From positions 1-14,110 of the forward strand of contig JADGJA010000604.1 in the NCBI GenBank assembly GCA_027596035.1: 14,110 nt of DNA, given 5' to 3'. The notes below the pieces were generated by a model. The model was given only the letters and a program-made list of their open reading frames with translations, was not told where the DNA came from and did no database searches. The stretch comes from Thoreauomyces humboldtii. Its lineage: Eukaryota; Chytridiomycota; Chytridiomycetes; Spizellomycetales; Powellomycetaceae. Each line of letters begins with the position of its first letter. Position 1 is the stretch's first letter. Shown here in pieces: positions 1 through 9,932 of the stretch. Made by a program: the position numbers and the translations under genes.

Positions 1-366
1 GTGCATCCCCCGCCGGCGCTGCCAACAACTCTTGCCCCTTCACTTCCTCATCCTCCTCCTCCTCCTCCGCCTCTGCTTCATCTTCTTCCTCAAACGCATC
101 CTTCGCATCTGCCAGCAACAACTTAGGGTGTGTAGACTCGGTGAGACTTTGAAACGCTCACTATGTTTCCTACCCGCTGCTTTTACGGGTTGCTCGTTTC
201 GAACCTGATGACTCACATTGCATCGTTCCTTCTCTTTAGGTCCCTCCCACGCTCGCCCGTAGCATCGCAAAGCTCGCTCTCCTCCGTCGCATCGCTGTCC
301 TCAGCAACGGACCGTGCGCCGTCGACGATTTATGATGATACCTTGGGCAACGACGATGATGGATAA
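1..366 (+). CDS. 3' end of an unidentified Ser-rich protein (partial)
   Basis: The window opens inside an exon. From base 3 the frame reads a Ser/Ala-rich low-complexity stretch built on TCC/TCT repeats (about bases 45-100), ending near base 127 or 140. An intron follows, with its acceptor TTTAG at 235-239. Two splices are possible. The better donor (GTGAGA at 141) joins phase 0 to a frame that stops at 333-335. The donor at 128 (GTGTGT) joins a second Ser-rich exon that ends in a short Asp-rich tail and stops at 364-366. I prefer neither strongly: the first has the better donor, the second the more consistent composition. The frame of the second exon opens again right after the 364 stop (see the next entry), so the true 3' end may lie further on. 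No domain is recognisable and the function is unknown. Confidence 0.35.
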
Positions 367-948
367 TTGGACCCGTCGCGATCTTGGCTCTCTCGTTTTC
401 TTCTACTTTTACTGGTGTTCTTGAGCGAAAACATACCCTACTACGCCTACGAAAGAAACACTTTTTACCAAACCCCCTTGGAGTTTGAGAAATACCACAC
501 GACCTTCGATCCGGAGGGAAAGCGGGAATACGGGTCAGGTTAGGGGCTGGATGCGGTTTGTGATGGTCTTGAAGATTAGAGTTGATTGAGGATGTTTCCT
601 GACCTTTGTGCCCGGTCGGTCAGGAAACATCTGTCGATGATCCCACCAACAAACACCCTCCAGATGGAAGGCTGTATTAGCATTTCCACCTGTTGTGAGC
701 AGACTTCATGATCTGACTCTTCTCGGGGATCTGCAGCGTATACGCCTCGTCCGTCTCTCTCTTCAGTGGTACAACCTTGAATGGTCTTTGTTATGGGTAG
801 TGAGTCATCGGTGGCTGGTGAGCTGAGTCCGTCGTTTCTGCTCCCAATCCTTGTCCATGGCACAAGAGATTCCTTCCCTTCCCTCCAGTCAACCGAGTAA
901 ACCATCGTTGTATCGTATAGTGTTCGTCCCTCTCTCACGTCCTCTTCC
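367..948. other. Intergenic gap with one open stretch and a hairpin
   Basis: No gene is firmly supported here. Directly after the stop at 364-366 the same frame stays open to a TAG at 541-543. It reads a Leu-rich hydrophobic run (FLLLLLVFL) followed by a Tyr/Glu-rich tail (ENIPYYAYERNTFYQ) that looks like the C-terminus of a membrane protein. It could be the last exon of the upstream gene, for example through a donor at 314 and an acceptor at 424-425 that fit in phase, but both splice sites are weak. The rest includes a 14-bp inverted repeat at 591-631 and presumably the promoter of the gene at 949. Confidence 0.35.
591..631. repeat. Perfect 14-bp inverted repeat, 13-base loop
   Basis: GATGTTTCCTGACC at 591-604 is exactly the reverse complement of GGTCAGGAAACATC at 618-631, with 13 bases between. 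The flanking bases do not pair. It could form an RNA or DNA hairpin. It lies downstream of the left-edge gene and about 320 bases before the next start codon, so it could act in a 3' UTR or be a binding site or a remnant. No T-run follows it, and fungi do not use bacterial-type terminators. Confidence 0.7.
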
Positions 949-1299
949 ATGCCCTCGACCCCTCCCTCCGCCTCGTCCCCACAACCATCCGCAAAGCGCG
1001 TCAAACTCGACGACATGTCCACCTCCGCCGCACCATCTCCACTTCACCTCACAGCAACCTACGCGTCCCCTTCTTCTCCATCCCCACACCAGATCGCTTC
1101 CGTCTCCCTCCCACCACCAACTCGAACACAAGCATCGGAAAGCACCATGGAAGAGGACATGCGGAACCTGCGGACCGCGATAGCGACGTTGAGGGAGGAA
1201 GTCAACACGTTCCTGACCGTCGAGGTGGAGAAAGAGGCGGGTGGGAAACCTGTGGAAGCGGATGACGGGGCGGACGGTTGGAGCGAAGGGGAGAGCTGA
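949..1299 (+). CDS. GON7: Gon7-like EKC/KEOPS complex subunit
   Basis: Intronless, 116 aa. Gon7 is the small fungal subunit of the EKC/KEOPS complex, which makes the t6A37 tRNA modification and has been linked to telomere and transcription roles. The N-terminal third is disordered (Ser/Pro-rich) and carries AKRVKLDD at residues 15-22, nearly identical to the monopartite nuclear signal of c-Myc. A TATYASPS segment (35-42) and a helical stretch at about 66-96 with LRTAIATLREEVNTFLT resemble, from memory, the yeast Gon7 pattern of an N-terminal Tyr-x-x-Pro segment and a C-terminal LRT...L...N.FLT helix. The tail is acidic. Length matches yeast Gon7 (about 120 aa). The gene is convergent with the acyl-CoA synthetase, whose stop lies 220 bases away. 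The family call rests on one helix and overall shape, so another small coiled-coil nuclear protein is possible. Confidence 0.55.
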   Translation: MPSTPPSASSPQPSAKRVKLDDMSTSAAPSPLHLTATYASPSSPSPHQIASVSLPPPTRTQASESTMEEDMRNLRTAIATLREEVNTFLTVEVEKEAGGKPVEADDGADGWSEGES

Positions 1300-1406
1300 G
1301 AAAGGGAAGAGAGAGGGGGCTTGTAGTGACGTGTTGGGGTCAGAAAGTTGATCACGCGCGACAATTGATGATTGGATGGATATGTACATAGGAAGTTTGG
1401 GGGAAG

Positions 1407-1420
1407 GAGAGAGAGAGAGA
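1407..1420. repeat. (GA)7 microsatellite
   Basis: Seven GA units in the 220-base gap between the two convergent stops (Gon7-like at 1299, acyl-CoA synthetase at 1520). Probably in a 3' UTR; no function is evident. Confidence 0.8.
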
Positions 1421-1519
1421 TAGAGCTAGCAAGATAGGGTCCGCGGAGAGCGGAAGTACCGTACGCCGGTTAACGGACCATTGACCGCCTGACTGACGGA
1501 AGGAGGCGAATGCACATGT

Positions 1520-3931
1520 TTACGCTCCGATACTTTCGTACATTCGGTCGATTTGCGGACGATAATGGTCTCGGGCGACATTCCTGGCAACACGTCAGTC
1601 GACATTTCCAAGATGCGCCCACAAGCAACGCCCCAACCGGCTATGACGCCCTTACCTTTTCGTCTTGAACGTCGGAGTAAGCATTCCGTTCTCGACGCTC
1701 ATGGGCGTCGGATCCAAAAAGACGGCTCTTGGGATCTCGAAAGCGTGGAGACCAGCCTTCTTTCCCTCTCTGGCCATGTTGAGTAGCACGGCCCTGACTA
1801 TGTGGGAATCGTTGCACGCGTCTTCGAGGGTTCGTCCGCCGAAGGCGTGCTGCGCTTTTGCCCATGCGAGGAACGGTTCCGGGTCGGGTACCACGATGGC
1901 CACGAGTGAGGATTGCAGTGAGTCCCCGTAAACGTAAACTTGCTGGGCAAAGGCCGGTTTGATCCGCTGTTCAATCTTGTCGGGTGCAACGTATTCGCCT
2001 GACGAAGATGGGTCAAGCAAGCTTTTCGCCCCCTTGAGAGCTGGGAACCCCTACTCACCTTGGGACAGCTTGAAGATGTTCTTGACTCGATCCGTGATCT
2101 TCAATGTCCCGTTTGGCAAGATCTCACCCACGTCTCCGGTGTGCAGCCATCCTTCCAAATCGATGGCTTCGCTGGTAAGCTTTGGTTCCTTGTAGTATCC
2201 TTTCATGACGAGCGGTCCCCGGATGCAGATCTCTCCCCTTGGGTTGGGTTCATCGGTCGCCAGATAGTTCATCGACGGCACATCCACCAGTTTGAATTCC
2301 GCTGACGGGAAAGGCACACCGACGTGGGAGCCATACGGGAACTGGTAGTCACCCACGGTCGTCACGAACCCGGCCGCGGAAGATTCCGTCTGACCGTAAC
2401 CTTCCAGTACCTGACAGCCCAAGACGATACGGACGAATTCGAGCACGTCCGGTGAGATGGGGGCGGCTCCCGTCAGGACCAGCTTCACCTTGCCACCGAT
2501 GTGTGCCTGAATCCGCTTGAAGATCAGTGAGTCCCAGACAGACTGTTTGGTCACGCGTCCGTTCTGCAGCATCCTCTTCTTGGCTGCATACGCGAGGTCG
2601 AAGAGAGACTGCTTGAAGAAATTGGAGGCTGCTATCGCTCCATTGGTTTTGTCGAAGAGCCGGGTGAGAAGTCGCGGTACCGTCGGGAAGAGTGTTGGCT
2701 GGAAAGAAGCGAGGTCATCGAACAGCTTGGTAATGTTTCCGCAATAGAAACCACATTCCGCGCCTAGCGCGGTGAGGGTGTGGAAAGTGATGCGCTCGAA
2801 CATGTGTGAGAGCGGCAGGTACGACAGGTGTCGGTCAGTGTCGGTGAGTCGATATCCTTCGGGTAGGGTAGCACACATGCCTGCTCCTCCGGCTGCGATG
2901 TTCTGATGCGTGATCATCGCACCCTGCAAGAAGTGGAGTCAGGCGAGGTGAACGAGCATCAGCTAGATTTGACGATGCCATAGTTTTGCTACCTTGGGCA
3001 GACCGGTGGTGCCAGATGTAAAGCAGATGGTAAAGACGTTCTCTGGCGTAGGTGGGACCGGCTCCTTCGGCTTTTCCCTTCCAGCCACTTCGATCTGCTT
3101 GTATGTCAAGATCTTGATGTTCGATGCCGCAGCTCGCTCGACGAGGTTTATCGGTATGTCATCGAGATCCGCCACAATCACATTCCTTAAAGTCGGACAC
3201 TCGCCGGACACGTCAAGGACCTTGCCGATGTTCCGAGACGATGTCAAGATGGCGGTCATCTCCGTCTGGTTGATGATGTGCTTGAGAGAGGGTGCGTCGA
3301 ACGTGTCGTAGAGTGGCACGGAGACCAAGCTGTATGTCACGCATGCAAAGTCGGCTATGATCCATTCGGGACTTCCCTGCAGGTAGAGACCGAGCATCTG
3401 CTTGGCTCCGGGGATGTCCGCTCCTGCTCCCGGTTCCAATCCCACGATCTGAGACAATCCGCCCCCGAAGGCCTTGGCCCGCGCGCCGATCTCACCGAAG
3501 GTCTGCCAGCCCCAGGAGCTTGCCACGCGATGAGCGAGGTACTTCTTATCGACATGCTTCTCCACCGCGCCCCAGAACATGGAGTAAGCGGTGGCCGCCC
3601 CGGAAGGGAACTTTGTGAGGAGCGGAGCGGAGCAGGTCGGGACGAGAGGATGGCGCACGATGGCAGATCCATCGAGCATACGCGTCTTCGAACGAATGGA
3701 TTGGGAGCGAAACTTTGAGGGATGGTAATCGGGCGTGGATGATGTCAGGTACGCCAGTGCGAGGACTACAGGCAAGAGAGAAAGAAGCCCGTGCGGTTTG
3801 AGACGGGTGTGAGATGGCGGAAGAGCGGTCAACGAAGATATGCAACGAAAAAAAGTACCTGCTACGATCGCCAGCGCCAACACGATGGTGATGGCATTGA
3901 TGCTTCCGGCTGGATCGAGAGAGTAGGACAT
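1520..3931 (-). CDS. Long-chain fatty acid-CoA ligase (acyl-CoA synthetase)
   Basis: Activates long-chain fatty acids to acyl-CoA using ATP and CoA, probably on a membrane. Exons on the minus strand: 3931-3859, 3765-2993, 2923-2059, 1998-1656, 1583-1520; introns 60-93 bases; 705 aa, the usual ACSL length. A hydrophobic helix at about residues 11-31 forms only when the first intron (3858-3766) is removed and would anchor the protein. ANL-superfamily motifs are complete: P-loop TSGTTGLPKG (274-283, split by an intron after Lys282), YGQTES (458-463), GWLHTGD (540-546), TDR (559-561) then FKLSQGEYVAP, and the C-terminal LTPTFKTKR with the expected Lys, finished by a 21-residue helix from the 64-base last exon. 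The first in-frame ATG is 3931; TTCAG just before it suggests a 5' UTR intron. No clear peroxisomal signal is seen. It belongs to the Faa/LCF/ACSL group, but the paralogue cannot be assigned. Confidence 0.95.
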
Positions 3932-4423
3932 CCTGAAGGTCAAGTATGCGACTCGGGAAATGATCTTTGGTAGGAGGAACGATGCAAGATGTCCCAGAAG
4001 GCGAACGTTTCGGACCTGCTCGACTTAATTGTGACGGGGGAAACGCTTTACCGTACGCTTGTGTGACGTGTGTGTGACATCCGCAGGCGAGAAAGAAGAA
4101 GGAAGAAGGAGCAGCCCGCCTTCTTTCTCTTTTTGCCCCCCACCCACCGCCCATCACAGCAGCCAGGCATCCTCGAACTCCTCGGACATTGCGTGCTCAG
4201 GGCTCAAGGGCGCATTTCTCGGTGGTGGTCTCTCTCTCTCTCTCTTTCGGGAAAAACAGAACAAGGTATGCAACATCATCCCTCTCTTGGACGACAGCGG
4301 AGGGATTGCCTGGGTCCGGGCTGCCGGGCGGGACAGGATCTCTCGAGTGTCCTCGCAGGGATCTCGTGTTCTTTTTCGGACCCCAGGGGCTGACTCGCAA
4401 CCGCTCTCCCTTTCTCAGCGAGA
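3932..4423. promoter_or_regulatory. Bidirectional promoter region, likely with 5' UTR introns
   Basis: This gap of about 490 bases separates the divergent starts of the acyl-CoA synthetase (-) and the exonuclease gene (+). On + it holds a (TC)8 tract at 4229-4244, typical of fungal pyrimidine-rich leaders. A candidate 5' UTR intron runs from GTATGC (4266) to TTTCTCAG (4411-4418), ending five bases before the ATG. On - a GTAAAG donor near 4050 and TTGACCTTCAG just before the ATG could bound another. No coding frame here looks real. Confidence 0.5.
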
Positions 4424-6936
4424 ATGAACGGAACCGAACTCGTCGACAGCCTCTTGTCCTCTCTCTCGCTCACGGGCGAGGCTGGGGAGAACATGATCCA
4501 CTGCCCGTTCGACTTCATCATCGCCTGTGACTTGGAGGCTACTTGTGACGAGAACCACGCCGACCCTGAGAACATCAAGGTGCCTCGCAGCAAAGGAGAG
4601 ATCATTGAGCTAAGCTACGCCGTTGTATCGGTCCCAGAGCGGAGGATCGTCCACCAAAGGCAAAACTACGTCAGGCCCGTCGAAACGATCGTCACGCCCT
4701 TCTGCACTCAACTCACGGGAATCTCCCCTGAGACGGTTGAGAACGCCGGTGAGTGAGCATCAAGAATGTCCTTCTGTCGCCTCTCAGATCTTTTCTTGAA
4801 TTTCTCCGTCACAGGTTCCCTGCGTGACGCTGTCGAGGACCTTCTTTCCTTCATCCAGACCAACCCTCAGAGCACCTTCTGCTTCATCGGTCACACCGAG
4901 TGGGACTTCCGCTATCAGCTGCCGCGAGAGTGCGCAGAGAAGGGAATCTCCTTGCCCCCGCTTTTCAACGTCTTCTTCGACGTCTGCAAGGAAGTCCAGC
5001 GCATGCAGTCCCTTTCGTCCGGAAACCCTGGAGGTCGCACCGGAGGCTCCTTGCTCAGCCTGTGCAAGAGCATGGGGATCAAGCACGAAGGTCGAATCCA
5101 CAGCGGTCTCGACGATGCGGTTACTGTTGCGAACCTGTCGGTCGTGCTGCTCCAGCGCGTCCAGGCGTACTTCTCCGAGAAGGGCGACGGAGCGGTCCCC
5201 AACGGCTTTGAGCTTCCCCTGTCTATGCCTATCGATCTTGTGCAGGAGATGAACGACTACGCTCAGTCGCAGTCTACCGTGCTGAAGTTGGCTGGCGTCC
5301 CTTTCAAGACATCGCAAACGTAGGAAAAAAAGTACGATGGACCTTGATATGATTCCCACTTACGCCATTTTGAAACCAGTCAAGTTCTCGGATTCCTCGG
5401 TGAAGCCGGCGTCGCCCCCGAGTCCATGTGGATGGTGAAGAACGCGGAGGGTCGCTCTGACGGTCGGGGTATCGTCGTCATGCACACACATGATGATGCC
5501 GTCACAGTCCTCCGCCTCGGCTCGCGCGTGATCGGTGACCGAGTCGTCCACGTAACACCGGGATCCGATGCTGACCTCGATGAGAACCAAGCTTCTTTGG
5601 CTCCTTTCCTGGTATGCCCGTTGCATGCAGGTTCACCGAGCACATTATTGTGGACTGACTTTATTCTTGATTCTGATAGACGGATGCCGAAGCTCAGCAG
5701 TCCACCGCTCCTCAGGAATACAAAAACGGAGATTGGGAGTGCCATGTGTGCCATTTCCACAACTTTGCTTCGTGAGAGCTTTCCATCTTACCGCAAATCA
5801 GGGCAAACCCGATCTAATCCAGTTGGATGTTTTATAGGCGAAGAACGTGCTCCAAGTGCCATTTCAACAACCCCTCCCCGGCTCCCTTTGTATCGCGTCA
5901 GGCTCTCAAGCCCGGAGACTGGGTTTGCCCTGACAGTACTTGCGCTTTTGCGAACTTTGCAAGCCGCGCAGTTTGCATGCGTTGTCACGGACCCCGCCCG
6001 GGAGGTGTCAGCGATGTCGCACCTCGCCATGCGGCTGGAGGCGCTCACCGCAACCCCGATGGTGCAAATGTCAGGGAAGGAGACTGGTTCTGTGGACAAT
6101 GCAACTTCCACAACTTCGCTCGTAAGTCACCCCGAAAAACTGGCATACTTGCAAATGTACTTGGGAACTAGTAGAGTAACGCGGACCATCTTTTTTTCAA
6201 AGAGCGTCGCAGCTGTGCCAAGTGCAGTAGCCCACCATCTAACGCGCCCGCTGGCGCACAGGTTGGTGGAGGCCGGGCCCCGGCGCACAACTACAACGCC
6301 AAACCCGGAGATTGGACTTGCCCCAACCAACAGTGCGGGTTCAGCAACTTTGCTCATCGTGCCGAGTGCAAGGTATGCCGATCTATCCGTCCGGAAGGCA
6401 CCGATACGTACGACCAGCAGCAGAACGTCGCCCCCCGCCACCAGCAGACGCAGGGCGGCGCCACTTTCCAGCCCTCCACCCGTCAGATCGAGGTCCGGGA
6501 AGGCGACTGGCATTGCACGTGCGGAGCCCATAACTTTGCCTCCCGTCGCGTGTGCATGAAGTGCCACGCCGACCGGCCCGGTCACGCAGCGGCACCTTCC
6601 GCCAACCACGGCGGAGCCGCTCAGTACAACCAGTCGAGTGGCAGCAACGCTGCACCCTCCCGTCGCGAGCCGAGGATGAACCCTCGCCAGCAGCTCCGGC
6701 CCGGAGATTGGCTCTGCGCGGATTGCTCGTTCTGGAATTTCAGGTCCAAGACGGTCTGCACCCGGTGCGAGCAGCTCCCCGCTGTGGACGCCCAGGTGGT
6801 GCCCGAGGGGTACGTTCACCCTGGATCCAGGAGGGACGGTGACTGGGACTGTCTGCAGCCCGACTGCGGCTTCCACAACTTTGCATCCCGGCACGAATGC
6901 CATCGCTGCGGAGAACCTAAGCAGGACGGACAGTAG
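4424..6936 (+). CDS. ERI-1-like DEDDh exonuclease with RRM and seven RanBP2 zinc fingers
   Basis: Exons 4424-4748, 4815-5319, 5380-5611, 5680-5771, 5838-6121, 6203-6936; 723 aa. Residues about 30-225 form a 3'-5' exonuclease of the ERI-1/Snipper type: CDLEATC (Asp36, Glu38), WD at Asp139, and HSGLDDA (His204, Asp209), so all DEDDh catalytic residues are present. Residues about 264-346 look like an RRM: LKLAGVPF as RNP2, GIVVMHTHDDAV in the RNP1 region, then VIGDRVVHVTP. Seven RanBP2-type fingers (GDWxC...C...NF...C..C) start at about residues 371, 411, 466, 515, 580, 647 and 692. Their first cysteine pairs are spaced x2, x4, x2, x4, x1, x2, x4. RanBP2 fingers of this GDW/NF type often bind single-stranded RNA, so a role in trimming a defined RNA is a reasonable inference; the substrate is unknown. 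Introns are 60-81 bases. Confidence 0.9.
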
Positions 6937-7363
6937 TTAGAATGTGGAGGATGGTGGGGGTAGGAAAAAGGCGCCGAGGAAAAAACCATCGGACTTGCTC
7001 TCTGAATCGTAGAACACCAATGCATATGTATCTCTTTATCGCCGTACCGAATGGTTATGGGATGCAAGGATGCATGCTCTGAGTGTTCTGGAGGTCTTTG
7101 ACGCAGTAAGCGCGACAGTTGCAGCCTGCAAGAGCAAATATCGAGCTTGTTTGGGGCGAGTTGAACGCGCGCATGCCGTGCGGCCGAGGAAAAGAACGCG
7201 CAGCCGCACAACCGCAAAGTCTCCTTTGCCGATTGCCCGCGCAGCGCAACGTTCCCCAATCCCACTCACTCACCCGGGAACATTCCCCGAACGCATCGCA
7301 AGGCTCTTCTGAAGAGACCCTCTCCTTGACGTCTAGTAGCAGAGCATCATCATCAGTGGCATC
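6937..7363. other. Intergenic gap between two tandem + genes
   Basis: About 430 bases holding the 3' UTR of the exonuclease gene and the promoter of the EMP70 gene. A CCAAT pentamer lies near 7017 and a G/C-rich stretch near 7165-7260. I see no coding frame, RNA gene or repeat that stands out. Confidence 0.5.
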
Positions 7364-9703
7364 ATGTCGCCGACACGCAAGGCGTCGCTTTTCGCGCTCT
7401 CTCTACTTATCTCAATCTCCGCCTCCAATGCCTTCTACCTCCCTGGCGTTGCCCCCCGAGACTACGCAAAGGGCGCTCCGGTCGACCTCAACGTCAACGT
7501 TCTGACCTCGGACGAGACTCTCCTGCCCTTCGATTACTACTATGAAAAGTTTCACCACGTCGCTCCTCAGAAGGAAGACAACAAGCGCGAGAGCCTGGGC
7601 TCCATTCTTTTTGGAGATCGGCTGCACAACTCAGCCTTTGAAGTAAAGATGCGGTTGGCGTTGACGATCTCGAGATACTCCTTCTGATGCAACTTGCGTC
7701 TAGCTAAAGATGCTGGAGAACACCAACTGTACACGACTTGGCACCGGGCCTGTCACCTTCAACGGGGCTGATGGAAAATTCATCAATGACCGGTACTTCC
7801 CCTCGATTTTCCAACATTTCAAACGCTCGCCAACACTCATAGATCTGGTGAATTGAAGGATACGAGAACACTATAACCAGAACTGGTTCGTGGATGGTCT
7901 TCCCGTTGCCCAGCTGATGAAGAATGAGGAAACGGATGAAGAGTTTTACAGAATCGGTTTTGGTCTCGGTCAATACGATACTGAGATCAACGTGAGATTG
8001 CAATCCGTCTCGTTTATTCCAGCTTCGAGCTTCTCTGACATTTTGCGTCCCTGCAGAATAACCCGCAGCCATTTCTGAACAACCACTACGACTTCCGGAT
8101 CTTGTACCACGAGACTGCTGACTCGCTGTACCGAGTGGTTGGCATTCTCGTCTGGCCCTACAGTATCTCTTTCGAAGATCAGGACGCCAACAGGTGTCCA
8201 CCCCACTCGGCCAACAAGTTTGTCCAGCTGTCCGAAAAGGACGACGACAACAACAAGGTTCTCTATACGTACAACGTCGAATGGGTTAGCTCCTCTCAGT
8301 CATGGGGCACGCGATGGGATCTCTACCTCAAGACGCAGGATCCCCAAATCCACTGGTTCAGCATCATCAACTCGATCGTCATCGTCTTCATGCTCTCGGG
8401 CATGATCGGTATGATTCTACTCCGCGCTCTGCACAAGGACATTGCGCGGTACAACACTTTCGGGGATGACGATGGTGGGCAGGAGGACTTTGGTTGGAAA
8501 CTCGTCCACGCCGATGTTTTCCGACCCCCCACGCACCGCATGCTTTTGTCCGTCCTCATCGGAAACGGCTCTCAACTTTTTTGCATGACCGCTGTCACTC
8601 TTGGTGAGTGCACATCCCCTTTCGATTTCGAAAGGACCAAGCCTCTCACCTAACGACACTTCAGTTTTTGCGGTCCTCGGCTTCCTGTCGCCTTCCTCCC
8701 GAGGATCGCTTACCACCGTGGCCCTTCTGTTCTACGTCTGCTTTGCCTCGGTTGCTGGTTATGTCTCAGCTCGCACCTACAAGATGCTGCAGGGCGAGTT
8801 TTGGAGGAGAAATGTGCTTATGACCGCCACCCTCGTGCCTGGGTATGCGATTAGAAAACCTGGTTAAATCACCGTTGCTTCCGTGCTTATGCGTTACATT
8901 GCAGAATTGTCTTTGCGATATTCGCGTTTCTCAACTTTTTCCTCATCGGCGCCCACTCTTCCGCTGCCGTGCCGTTCTCGACTATGCTGGCTCTTGTCGC
9001 ACTCTGGTTCCTCGTGTCTCTCCCGGCCTGCATGTTCGGTGCCTACTTTGGTTTCAAACAACCTGCCGTCGCCAACCCGGTCAAGACCAACCAGATCCCT
9101 CGTCAGATCCCACCTCAGCCCACCTACCTGAACCGATGGATCGCAAGCCTCATCGGAGGCATCCTGCCGTTCGGAGCCATCTTCATCGAGCTCTGGCTCA
9201 TCATGAACAGCATCTGGTTCGGAAGGGTCTATTACGTTTTCGGCTTCCTCTTCTTGGTGTTTGCCATCTTGGTTACGACTTGTAGCGAAGTCGCCGTTCT
9301 GATGTGTTACTTCCATCTCTGCTCTGAGGTATTGGTCATGCCGGCCGCTCGAGTGATCCAAGCGGTTGCTGATTCACTGGTTTGATTTCAGGACTACTAC
9401 TGGGCATGGAGGTCCTTCCTTACAGCGGGAGCCAGCGGGTTCTACGTGTTCTTGTACAGCATCATCTATTACAGTCGAAATCTCGGTGAGTTGACTCGTC
9501 TTGACCATCTCAACGGGACACGTGCTTAGTAAATCCTCTTTTCGCTCGTCCTCGCAGCTCTGGACAACTTCTCCTCGACCGTGCTGTACTTTGGCTGGTC
9601 GTTGGTCATGTCCTTGCTGTTCTCTGTCCTTACCGGCGCCGTCGGATATTTCGCGACTCTGGTCTTTGTCCGCAAAATCTTCTCGTCGATCAAGGTCGAC
9701 TAG
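7364..9703 (+). CDS. EMP70: TM9SF/EMP70 nonaspanin, endomembrane protein
   Basis: Exons 7364-7642, 7704-7792, 7859-7991, 8057-8603, 8665-8842, 8905-9328, 9392-9485, 9558-9703; 629 aa, usual for the family. Residues 1-23 are a signal peptide (basic start, hydrophobic core, cut after SNA). Residues 24 to about 267 are the lumenal domain, with FGDRL, KMLENTNC, NQNWFVDGLPVA and YDFRILYH blocks typical of the family. Nine membrane helices follow, the first at about 268-290, with conserved loops VHADVFRPP, LGFLSPSSRGSL and YFHLCSEDYYWAWRSF. The protein ends in KVD, the KxD/E signal that binds COPI and keeps these proteins in the Golgi. Nonaspanins act in sorting of membrane proteins and in adhesion and metal handling in yeast. 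Introns are 61-72 bases. It is closest to the Emp70/Tmn1/Tmn2 (TM9SF2/4) branch; the exact paralogue is not settled. Confidence 0.95.
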
Positions 9704-9932
9704 GATGGGCCTTCTGTGGCCAATATCTCCCTCTTAAATTCCTTTTGTCACTATGAAAGGCCCCTCTCTTACTCTTCGATGTAATTAAAATGGTTCTGCT
9801 GAACGTTTTAGAAATCGGGCCTCTCTTCGTGCTGTGCCACAAAACGCCACTTGCCGCAAAACCGATGACCGTACTCCTCCTATCCTGGCCACCGGCGGGA
9901 TCCATCGTGCAGCACCCACACTTGTCTATGAG

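Noticed and set aside
576..1389. Long open frames on the minus strand across the Gon7-like gene
   Set aside because: Low-complexity translations with no domain, overlapping a better-supported + strand gene.
3546..4157. 203-codon open frame on the minus strand over the 5' part of the acyl-CoA synthetase
   Set aside because: Shifted frame of the real first exons and promoter; no family features.
6127..6903. 258-codon open frame on the minus strand
   Set aside because: Antisense to the zinc-finger exons, with no domain. The sense frame carries clear repeated fingers, so the open frame is a by-product of G/C-rich codons.
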